NCBI RefSeq assembly: GCF_027596085.1
Contig: NC_072470.1
Span: 4,171,688-4,235,687 of the forward strand
DNA: 64,000 nucleotides
DNA from: Anoplopoma fimbria
Taxonomy: Eukaryota; Chordata; Actinopteri; Perciformes; Anoplopomatidae
Direction of reading: 5' to 3'
Part shown: piece by piece, positions 24,291 through 35,217 of the stretch
Layout: every line of letters starts with the position of its first letter
Position numbering within the stretch: the first letter of the stretch is position 1
Program-made: the position numbers and the translations under genes
Notes under the pieces: model-generated
Database searches by the model: none
The model's input: the letters and a program-made list of their open reading frames with translations, nothing else
What the model was told of the DNA's origin: nothing

Positions 24291-26763
24291 TTTTGTTTGT
24301 CTCATGTGCAAAACAACAAGTGTTTTATGAGGAGGGGAAATCATTCATCGCATTTGTTAGATCTCAAGGATAAACAAAACACACACTGGATGAAAACAGA
24401 GCTTTTGTTTGTTTGCTAGGAAACTATACAAGGCACCTTTAAAGCTTCTCAACCAGCCTCAGAGTGAGTTATTATGCAACACACTTGTACTATATTTCTT
24501 TAAAGAGTAGCTTAACTCCTAACCAGTGAAAATGTAGGTTTTGTTCAGTCAAATATAAATATAAATTGACTTTGTACATTATATCAGAAAACTATCTAAC
24601 AAAATCTTCTGTCTTCAGACCTTGCTTTTTTTTTTACTGCCTGTATACAGTAAAAGAAGAACATTTAAGTCACCTACATATGAGAGGGGAATAATAATAA
24701 TATTTATTTCCATTGTCATAATCATGATTTTTAGGATTTAATATGCTACAACAGACAAACAGTACGCCAGCTTTAACTTGACTTAGAATACATTCTTCTA
24801 TCATTAATACTATATCATATTAGGCTATCATATAACATTACTGAGTCAGATTTTAGTCCTGAAATGTTCATAATTCAATATTTCATTATTAAATGGCTGG
24901 TTTGCTGAGGCAGCTAGTTTACAACTTGTTTCAACAGAGATGTTGCCCCTTCTTAGTCCCTCACGAATAGCCTGCGCGACGAACTCCATTCAAATACCAC
25001 TCAAATAATAATGAATCCATTATTCATTGCTCATTATCTGCGATTATGCACTGATTGTAAAGACTGATTAAAGCTCTAGGACATTCTGGCAAATTCTGCA
25101 TACATGTACAATTAATTAATTACTTTATTGTCATTTATTCTCAACTTTTAGAACAGTTACTTGACTGTCTTCGCTTCCCAACGGCAGCGTTTACGTTACA
25201 GTTATTAGCATCTCTGGAAGCCGGAACAAACACAGCTGCAGCTAATACAATTAACTAATAATTGGCTCCGTTTAATTCAGGTGTGACAGTGTATGCTTAT
25301 GAGCACTGACAAAAACGGTGCTGATGTTAATGCTCAATTAAACGTCCTAGCTGACGTTAGCTTTCAAGATATGTTACTGATTATTAATTGCTATTAGCTG
25401 TGATTAACCACAGTGTTTAACCAATAACACCTCTGCGAAAAAGGATCAGTTAAACTAAAAGTTATTAAAATAATTGATACTTGTTCGCTTGCCAATCTGA
25501 ACACTAAATAATGTCGTTTTAAAGAAGGCAATATTAATTCCAGCTAAAGGCTTGATGTGTCTGGATTGATTCTATCCAATACCATGTTTTTCAACTTTAA
25601 AATAACTTTTTCAATAATTAAGTTTTAACCAGTGGCACTTTATTAACCTTACACAGTCTAAGTTTTAGAAATATGAAGTGTCTTTATGTTTTTAATAGCT
25701 GATGAATGCCTTTAAATTAGTTTTTTAATTGAATATATAAATATTAGTAATAGGAATGAAATTATATTGATTGTAAACATACCCGCCCTCCTCCCAAACT
25801 GCTGTCAAACTATGACAATAAATTGTCTAATTTATATCTCCCGTTTACCTCATATTAATCATTGTTATTTTTCATCTCTTCACTTTTATATTCATCTAAT
25901 CATATTAAATATGTTTAGTCATTTCTCTATAAACCAGTTTGTAAACGTAACATTTTTTCTATTTTCCTCACAACATAAAATTTGCATTGCAAAATCTAAA
26001 AGCTGATTAGAAAATGTTTTAACTTCAAATTACTGGTGACCCCTCGTGCCAATGTGTGAAAAATTGTTCAAGAGTTAAACTCAAGCGTCCACCAACACAA
26101 GGAAAACATGTTAAATGCTCCAAAGTGGTTGTCAAGTAATTTGAAAAGCAGATAAGAATATTATTTGTCAAACAAAAAAGACACTGTTTGATTTGAAATA
26201 TCAGGACTATGAAAGGATGAGGAAGTCACTTCATTATGATGAGAGAAACTACATTCTGTAAAGAACATGTTAAGTTCAAATATTTATCTTAAATTTGATC
26301 AAATAAATAAATCAGTTGGAATTTTAAAATTTACAGTATTGTTCTTCATCATATACTTAATTTTCTAAAAGAAAACTAATTTCATTCATCACATCCCATT
26401 AAAAGTGACATATCTGTTATTGCATTAATAGTTTGAATATCTATTATTGTCGCACAATGACAAAAATAAGTATGGTTTTATGGTCAACATTACAATTGGT
26501 TAAAGTTTAGGTTCCACTTACTTTATTGTAATAAAACCAAAAAATAATTTACGTCCGCAGGATCGACTGTTTCTGTTGTGTATACATTATAGCATGACAT
26601 TTAATTACTTACATTGTATGCATTTTTACAAGAAATCACTCTAACATTGCCATAAACTGCACGATGTATCAGTCTGAACTGCTATAAAACGCATATTACT
26701 TCATTAATAACTATTTTATCTGTAGTTTCAATCAGCTGTTAGGGTGAAGAAGTTCTCACTCAC

Positions 26764-26993
26764 TTTTTAAGAAGTCACTGTGCTTGCTGGGGAATAAACT
26801 CCATCCATTGGTGAAAACGAGAGACTCCAGCCTGAGGATGTGAATTTTCCAACGCTTCCCCTTTGTGTCAAAAAAAACAACGGCACACGGGCAGAACGAG
26901 AGAGGAGACGTAAAGACAAGGAGTGATGAGGACACACTGCTGCAGCCTGCTGAGCAAAGAGCAGTAAAGTGACACATGTGGAGGGAGGACGAT
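26764..26993 (-). promoter_or_regulatory. Candidate non-coding first exon / promoter of the satb2-like gene
   Basis: On the minus strand a C-rich tract (27025-26994) leads into a mixed-composition stretch that ends at a strong donor, AAAAA|GTGAGTGAG (26763 onward). It is in the right orientation and 6.8 kb upstream of the acceptor of the start-codon exon (20006), as expected for a SATB 5'UTR exon. No transcript evidence is available, and the 5' limit is arbitrary. Confidence 0.35.
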
Positions 26994-28207
26994 GGGGTGG
27001 GAGGGAGGGATGGAGGGAGGGAGGAGATGGGGTTTGGGAGGGAAACCCAACGAGAGATTGACACACATGAAATGAAACATTGCATTTATTACTATTGTTA
27101 AGTAAAAGGTGGAAACATTAAAGCTTCTTAAGCAGAAACACATTGTTCTGAATGAATACAAATGCAAAATAGAGCTTTGAAGAATGTGGTTTAAATTGAA
27201 AAAAGCTACCTTTTAAATGAATAATGTGATTACAGATTTAGAAAAGATAATTAATTTCCCACAGATGTCGTGAACGCAGAGAACAGGAGGAGAGGGGAAA
27301 AAAGATTTATATTAGAAGTTCATCATGGAAATGTCACCATTCTTACACAGATACACTGAAGAGACACATATTATCTAAAAAAGTTATAAATGATCAGAAT
27401 GGATGTGAAAGTGAAGCTGATTGTCTGCCCTCTACTGGTGGAGAAAAACTTGGATTGAAAAGGATTGAAAGGGACAAAACAAATGCTTTTGACCAGAGTC
27501 CAACCTCTCTTTCTTATAGTCATTAAAGCTGTTTTAGAGACAGAGAACACTTTCATAAATGACAGATAGACTTAGGAATTGTTTTTGGGAATACTATTTT
27601 GTACGTGGAATAATCTTTGTGGATAATTAAATTAAAAAAGAGATACTGCCCTGCGAAGTTGATCAGTTTAATTATTCGTATTAGATTTTCTTTTGTTTTA
27701 AGTCACCTAAGTACATATTTTTTTTGTTTTTCATCTCATAAATGAGTAATTTGCTCTCCTAAATCTGATGTAAATCTTACATTTTCTGGCTTTTTACATA
27801 ATAATTCTCAGACTGAACTGAAGCTGAAACAAATTATCAAAGAGCCGATTTTATTCCTCAGTTGGTTGGGATTTAAAATCTAAACATCATTGATTTAATG
27901 TCACCAAACAACAGGTTTGTAATGCTTCTTTATACTCTTTTCATCGTCCTCATGAGCAGACAAAAGAAAACGCTTCACTTTTAAAAAAAAAATAGAGGAC
28001 AGTGTTTGAGAAATGATTCCATATATTTCCGTCCATCCATCACTCATGTGTTTGTTAGTGTGTCGGTCCAAATAGCAGGGCTGGTGGTCAGCTTTCCCTG
28101 ATTTATTCTGGATGGAGGAATAGTCACCTATCATTACTACTCCGCCTGTCTGCCTTCCTGTCGCTCCTCCTCTGTGGTTTCTGTCTCTGTGTGTGTGTCT
28201 CTGTGTT

Positions 28208-28211
<4 letters not shown>

Positions 28212-28295
<84 letters not shown>

Positions 28296-28311
28296 TGTGT
28301 GTATGTGTGTG
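28212..28311. repeat. (GT)n microsatellite
   Basis: About 100 bp with two TAT interruptions near the 3' end. Confidence 0.97.
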
Positions 28312-28390
28312 CAAACTGCCAACACTTGTCTGTCCTACATCATCGTAAGTATCTTTGACAGCTCCCCACAAGTCGCTCACCATGAGCAAG

Positions 28391-28512
<122 letters not shown>

Positions 28513-28784
28513 TGGAATGCAATTAAAGGGTGCTTTCACAAGGCTCAAACCAGCTCTTATTACCTGTTCACTGTGGCGGAGGCTGGTGACCAAAAGCTGT
28601 TTATAAGCAGAGGAAGTGATTATTTTAATACAGAATGTGGACTCTGTTCTCAATATATTTTGAATTAACTTTTTTTTTTGGGGATAAAATGTTTCATGTG
28701 TCGTTTTATTGGCATAAAAGTCAACAAAATGTTGAGTTTCTTTGTTCTTTGTCATGAAACACGTCACCACAATCAGATTTAATT

Positions 28785-28965
28785 AAGCTGCAACTAACGG
28801 ATTCTTTTCACCATTATTGCCTGACGATTAATTTCCAGATTAATCAATTAATCATTGATGAAACAGTGAAAATAGAGCCCAGTGTGAATACATGAAAAGT
28901 CTTGTTTTGTGCGCCCAACAGTCTAAAACCCCAAAAACATTTAGTTTTATTCCTTTAGCTGCAGC
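28785..28965 (+). repeat. Dispersed percomorph repeat (GCTGCAACTAACG family)
   Basis: AGCTGCAACTAACGGATTCT, ATTAATCAATTAATCATTG, then AAAGTCTTGTTTTGTGCGCC and CAGTCTAAAACCCC follow a common interspersed repeat of percomorph fishes, recognised from memory. Non-coding. Confidence 0.6.
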
Positions 28966-29844
28966 AAACAGTCAAAAACCTGAGGACGAGGAGAGCTTGT
29001 TTCTTTCACTGTTGAAATGCTGCCCCCATGTGGTGACACTGGTAATGACAGGTAAGTAATGGCCTCACATCTGACCAGAAGTACCGACAGTTATATAATC
29101 ATTTTATATTCCTTATTTATTTTTTTATTTTATTATCCAAAAGTAGGTCCTGTTCACTTATAGGTATTAAACACCATATTATTGTTTTATATTTGTTCTT
29201 TGTCCAGGACAGTTAGACAAAAATATTTCTGAGATATTATAGGGGACATTTAATTAACAGGTTAAGTGTCTTGAAAAGTGGGGAATAGCCCAAAAAAGTT
29301 TTGAAAGCAATACATCTTAATTTACCAGCAGTGCTTTTTATAGCTGCTTTAATCTTGTTTTTTTCTTACACTTTCATCACAAGCTGGACATCTCAAACAT
29401 TCTGACATAGTGTGTCCTTTAATAAAGTTGATAACATTTAATTTAAGTTTCCATAATATGTTTCCTTTAGCATTTGCAGAGAACAGTGAATCAACACCGA
29501 CACCTAGTGGCCGTTTGATGAACTGCAACTTGAGATGCATAGATTTCTTTTTTGTTTACTTAGTGCAGTAGAAGAACAGTTTAACATCTATATAATCATC
29601 AAATAGAGGTCCATACTATTCAGTCATTATGTCTAAGTGTGTTTGTGCACATCCCTGTGTACCTTCACAGTCTGCTGCTCGGGGGCCGAGGTCTTTGTGC
29701 AGCGAGATCCCTCCGCCTCTTTCTGGAAAACGTGACCAGCAGAGGAACCACTGACTCAAATTTTGGATCTCATTCTCACATCAAAGCAGTTGTCTCAATC
29801 ATAAAGGCCTCTGCAGGTATAGAAGAGGACGAGGACACACACGG

Positions 29845-29845
<1 letters not shown>

Positions 29846-29886
<41 letters not shown>
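29846..29886. repeat. (CA)n microsatellite
   Basis: About 19 units, interrupted once near the start (GGG). Confidence 0.95.
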
Positions 29887-29891
<5 letters not shown>

Positions 29892-30253
29892 TGTAGCAGC
29901 ACTGTGACACCACTTGAAGTATAAAAAGTTGGGAAGTAACATTAATATTAAAAAAAATATCATTATTTTCTTTTGTTTAAAGATACTGATGCTCATTTCT
30001 GATATTTTATGAAAAATGGCTGAAAATCAGATGAATGACTTCTTAAAACAGATTTCTTTTTGGTAAAACCTACCCTGTCACTGCCCTTCTCCATTGTGTC
30101 ATCCACTCGTCCACCACACATCCTCTCTGCATCCATCTCTCAGTCAACCGTTTCCTCTCCCATCCACATCTGCACCACATCTCTCCAAACCCTTCCTTCT
30201 CTTCTCCATCCATCTCCTTGTTTCTCTTGTTTCATCTCAACGTCCTCCTCCAG

Positions 30254-30477
30254 GCCGGGTTGAGATCCATACAAGATCCAGCCCTATGTCAAAGGGGACT
30301 ATGCGGGTCGGGTGTTTGAAGCGACCGAGGACTGTCCCTCCGTGCTGGAGAACTTCCACTGGAGGGAGGTGAACTCCTGCAAGGTGCTGGGAGGCTGGTG
30401 GGTCTTCTACGAGCACCCTAACTACAAGGGTTGCCATCGGAGAGACAAAGACGCAGCTGTATATTGTTTGTTTATAT
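30254..30477 (+). pseudogene. Broken gamma-crystallin exon (gammaS-like, third Greek-key motif)
   Basis: From 30270 the plus strand reads [18 protein letters not shown], then [20 protein letters not shown] and [12 protein letters not shown]. This matches the start of the last exon of gammaS-crystallin (human YKIQIFEKGDFSG, TEDCPSI, REIHSCKVLEG, ELPNYRG). A pyrimidine-rich tract and CTCCTCCAG (30245-30253) look like the original intron acceptor, so it arose by DNA duplication, not by retroposition. A TGA at 30261-30263 interrupts the frame, and homology stops after PNYKG (about 30435), with a TAA at 30475. Earlier Greek-key motifs were not found nearby. It is a lens protein remnant, unrelated in function to its neighbours. 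Confidence 0.8.
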
Positions 30478-30701
30478 AATAAACTTTAAAGGAGTTTATT
30501 ATCCCGTCAATCAAATCCAAATGAAACTGTAAAACAAACTATTTTATTATCAGATCTGCATACAGCTGTTGCTCAAGATCATCGTTTAGAATAATTTAAA
30601 ATAGATGTATTTACATTTTTTTTAACTCGCATGCCAATCTTTGGACAAATGTTCGCCATGCAGTAAGTTGTGCGGCATGCTGGTAGGTCCCGTCTCTCTG
30701 C

Positions 30702-31373
30702 TCACACAGAGGGATGTCCTTCGTTGATGAAGCTGAGCTGGGCGGTGTGCTCCCCCCACTCCACCTCCTGCAGGTTCAGGAGGGGTTCTCGTGGGTGTGA
30801 GGCCATGCTGGAGGGCTGGGAGACGGGATAAGATATACGGGATATGAACTCAGGCTGGGACAGGAAGTGGAGATGGGATTGAGGCTGCTCGCTATCAGGT
30901 CCTGATAAGTCTACCAGAAGGGGAGTGATGGATGACGGGTCGCTTGATGAGGAAAGAGAGGGGATGGAGGAGGTGGAGGAGGGATGTGGCACAGCTGTGT
31001 GGTCATGGGGAGAGCTGCTGAGTGAGGTGGGAGCTGAGTGATGAGAGACTGGGGGATGATGGGAGATGATGTTTCGGGAGGATGGACACTGAAGCGGATC
31101 AAACTGTCCCTGTAGCGCCTTCGTCAAACTCTGCTGAGGAGAGGACGCTTCAGGCACCAGGACCGAATGATCGTCCGAACGGTCCACAGGTGGTGCATGC
31201 TGGGTAAAAACGGGTGGGGCCGGGGAGCAGCTGTGTGATGACACGCTGGGAGGTGGAGTCATGGCGCTGGGTATCAGCAGCATGGAGGGGTTGTGGAAGA
31301 GGGGCTTCAGAAGACTCGTCATTTCCTGCAGCTCCTGACTGACGGCGGTCACCTGACGGGAGAGGACGCACAT
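30702..31373 (-). CDS. kcnh3: kcnh3 coding exon 15 (Ser/Pro-rich C-terminus, stop)
   Basis: 672 nt. [20 protein letters not shown] continues the coiled-coil segment. A Ser/Pro/His-rich low-complexity tail follows, ending NEGHPSV; stop TGA at 30704-30702. In sense, AATAAA signals lie at 30548-30543 and 30500-30495, implying a short 3'UTR of roughly 150-220 nt. Confidence 0.92.
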   Translation of the reverse strand: MCVLSRQVTAVSQELQEMTSLLKPLFHNPSMLLIPSAMTPPPSVSSHSCSPAPPVFTQHAPPVDRSDDHSVLVPEASSPQQSLTKALQGQFDPLQCPSSRNIISHHPPVSHHSAPTSLSSSPHDHTAVPHPSSTSSIPSLSSSSDPSSITPLLVDLSGPDSEQPQSHLHFLSQPEFISRISYPVSQPSSMASHPREPLLNLQEVEWGEHTAQLSFINEGHPSV

Positions 31374-33918
31374 CTGGAGGGACGGGAGTCAGGGGGAGGA
31401 GTCAGAGAGCTGGTGTGTTTGGGAAGGTTCTGAAGATACTATGAAGTCAAATAGTAATATCTCTTTAATATCTCATTATGACGAGCGTTACCTCATGTTT
31501 TAGCTTAGCGATGGTCTGCATGGTATCACCCTCATCATGGGCCCCTGTGGACAGATACAGAAATACATTTAATATACATGCAAAGAAAGGATGTAAGAAT
31601 AAATTAGCTCTGCAGACCGTCCACTGTGACATATGTAGGTGTGTGTGTTTGTTAACCTGAAGCTGCTGAATCAGGGCTGGGGAGGAAACTCTTAGTCGCA
31701 CTGGGAGAAAAATCAAACTTCTGGGCTAAACCACTTTGGTTTTCTGTCTCGATCCCGTCCACAAACCTGAGGACGAACATGAGGAGTGAGTCGATATATA
31801 GCTCAAAGTGGACAATAAGGTGAGAACGTAAGAAGTTCCAGTATGGGGAATGAGTTGATGACTTACAGTGGGTACGGAAAGTATTCAGACCCCTTTAAAT
31901 TTTTCACTCTTTGTTTCATTGCAGCCATTTGCTAAAATCGAAAAAGTTCATTTTTTTTCGCATTAATGTACACTCAGCAACCCATCTTGACAGAAAAAAA
32001 CAGAAATGTAGAACTTTTTGCAAATTTATTAAAAAAGAAAAACTGAAATATCACATGGTCATAAGTATTCAGACCCTTTGCTGTGACACTCATATTTAAT
32101 TCACATGCTGTCCATTTCTTCTGATCCTCCTTGAGATGGTTCTACTCCTTCATTGGAGTCCAGCTGTGTTTAATTAAACTGATTGGACTTGATTAGGAAA
32201 GGCACACACCTGTCTATATAAGACCTTACAGCTCACAGTGCATGTCAGAACAAATGAGAATCATGAGGTCGAAGGAACTGCCCAAGGAGCTCAGAGACAG
32301 AATTGTGGCAAGGCACAGATCTGGCCAAGGTTACAAAAGAATTTCTGCAGCACTCAAGGTTCCTAAGAGCACAGTGGCCTCCATAATCCTTAAATGGAAG
32401 AAGTATGGGATGACCAGAACTCTTCCTAGACCTGGCCGTCCAGCCAAACTGAGCAATCGTGGGAGAAGAGCCTTGGTGAGAGAGGTAAAGAAGAACCCAA
32501 AGATCACTGTGGCTGAGCTCCAGAGATGCAGTAGGGAGATGGGAGAAAGTTCCACAAAGTCAACTATCACTGCAGCCCTCCACCAGTCGGGGCTTTATGG
32601 CAGAGTGGCCCGACGGAAGCCTCTCCTCAGTGCAAGACATATGAAAGCCCGCATAGAGTTTGCCAAAAAACACATGGAGGACTCCCAAACTATGAGAAAT
32701 AAGATTCTCTGGTCTGATGAGACCAAGATTGAACTTTTGGCGTTAATTCTAAGCGGTATGTGTGGAGAAAACCAGGCACTGCTCATCACCTGCCCAATAC
32801 AATCCCAACAGTGAAACATGGTGGTGGCAGCATCATGCTATGGGGGTGTTTTTCAGCTGCAGGGACAGGACGACTGGTTGCAATTGAAGGAAAGATGAAT
32901 GCGGCCAAGTACAGAGATATCCTGGAAGAAAACCTCCTCCAGAGTGCTCAGGACCTCAGACTGGGCTGAAGGTTCACCTTCCAACAAGACAATGACCCAA
33001 AGCACACAGCTAAAATAACAAAGGAGTGGCTTCGGAACAAGTCTGTGACCATTCTTGACTGGCCCAGCCAGAGCCCTGACCTAAACCCAATTGAGCATCT
33101 CTGGAGAGACCTGAAAATGGCTGTCCACCAACGTTCACCATCCAACCTGACAGAACTGGAGAGGATCTGCAAGGAAGAATGGCAGAGGATCCCCAAATCC
33201 AGGTGTGAGAAACTTGTTGCATCATTCCCAAGAAGACTCATGGCTGTACTAGCTCAAAAGGGTGCTTCTACTCAATACTGAGCAAAGGGTCTGAATACTT
33301 ATGACCATGTGATATTTCAGTTTTTTGTTTTTTTATAAATTTGCAAAAAGTTCTACATTTCTGGTTTTTTCTGTCAAGATGGGTTGCTGAGTGTACATTA
33401 ATGCGAAAAAAAAGAAGAACTTTTTCGATTTTAGCAAATGGCTGCAATGAAACAAAGGGTGAAAAATTTAAAGGGGTCTGAATACTTTCCGTACCCACTG
33501 TATATTTCCCCTTGGCGTTTCCGTTGTTTAGGACACATATAAGATCCCAGATATCCCTTGTGGCCTTACATTATTCATAAACACAAACTGGACATGGTTT
33601 AATCTCCATAGCGACAAAAACATAACTCATTCATTCACTTAATCCAAGAACAGTGTGTCATAAGAAGCCTCTTCTTCTGTGGTATTCAACAATACAACAA
33701 TGCAAAGCTAATAATCCTATAACTTAATCATACAAAAACCTTCCGTTCCTCTACTCCGGGACCCTGATTAAGATCATTTAAAAATGAATATTTGCATAAT
33801 ATTTCCTTTAAAAAGAGAGTTCATTAATGTTATTCTCTGATGTTTGCTTCCCATGGGTAGTTTTATCATAGCAATCAAGATTCCTTCACCACTGTAAAGC
33901 AGCTTTTATTCCTCAATA

Positions 33919-33952
<34 letters not shown>

Positions 33953-35186
33953 GTAAAAAAGATTTACGCTGGTGTTCAACCTCACACAGCTGCGCTTACG
34001 AGCGTCTGGGGACTCCATGCCTTGTTTGTGTTTATGAATTATGTCCACGTCACACAGAGTACAAGTCTAACTCCCACACTGGTACTGAATGAACAAGCAA
34101 TCACTTAGCACCCTGTGGGTAAATCAGTGAACAGTTCCTCACCGGGGGCTGAGGTCCGGCTGCAGGCAGCTGAAGCTCACCACAGGGAGCTGCAAGGTGG
34201 AGGGCCGGGTGTGATTGCTCGCCGCTCTGAAGGCCCTCGGCGGCAGCAGCGGGGAGCGGAGAGGCGAGCGCAGCGGGGAGCGCAGGCCTCGGCCCAGTCT
34301 GCCCAGGGGAGGCATCTTGGGGAGAGGGGAGTGCTCACCCTCGGACCCTGATCCCTCCTCGACCTCCTTGATGGATGGAAGCTTCTTAATGATCCCGCCG
34401 TTGCTCTCGCACTCTGCCTGAGGAGTGGAAAGGAGAGCAGAATACAACAAAATGATCAATTCTTTGGCAATTTGTTGAGGTTTTTTTAAGCATATTGACA
34501 GTTTCCGTTATACTTTTGTAGCTTTTCCAGTGGGAACACACTACATACTTAAAACCTGCTCATTAGCGTGTAGTTTTAAAGAATGTCAGGAATGTGGCGG
34601 TTACTCTGTGACCAGATGGGGGAGCTGTTGAGTCACTGAAAGCATCACTCAGTGTTGAACAGCCCCCATTCACAATAGCTGCAATGCTGCTGGTATCCAT
34701 TCAGCAAAGTAGCGCTCTAATTCAAAAACAAACAAGCACCGCCATTCACTCCCAAAGACACTCTGCTCCTCTGAAAGTGTTTCTATAATCTCAGTTGGAA
34801 GATTAACTTTTGTGGATCTTTATGACTCCTAATATCTAAACAGATGGTCCTTTCAAAGTAAAATCCCTGCAGTCAGATTGTTGTTGGTGGCTGGTGGAAG
34901 GTTATTGGCATAATATTTCCTGCTTCTTCTCTGTTATTTAAAGCTGATTTAAAAACTGGCGAATAAATCCCATTTTCCATATCCTCCTCCTCCTCCTCCT
35001 CCTCCTCCTCGTCCTCTCCACCCATCACCACCACCCTTTCCCTTCTCTCCCCTCTGTTTGTTGTCTCCCCAATCTCATCTTTGGCTCACGTGCCCGGCTG
35101 GTATTTTTAGATCGCAGAGGTTTAATTTTAGCAGTGGTTTGCCCAAAGGATGCCAAGCAGGGGAAGCGAGTGTTTTGAATTTTAGC

Positions 35187-35217
<31 letters not shown>

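Larger units (their letters stand above)
31866..33500 (+). mobile_element. Tc1/mariner DNA transposon (fish Tc1 clade), 1635 bp, in kcnh3 intron 12
   Basis: Starts CAGTGGGTACGG at 31866 and ends with the inverted copy CCGTACCCACTG at 33500, flanked by TA duplications at 31864-31865 and 33501-33502. The terminal inverted repeats are about 215 bp and nearly identical, each with an inner repeat of GTATTCAGACCC near its inner end (IR/DR architecture). It encloses a defective transposase in the plus orientation, antisense to kcnh3. End sequences resemble the Passport-type Tc1 group; that subfamily name is from memory. Confidence 0.95.

Noticed and set aside
26756..27167. Three overlapping minus-strand ORFs of about 100 codons
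   Set aside because: Ser/Pro-rich because of the C-rich tract; no conserved protein. The region is treated as a possible non-coding exon instead.
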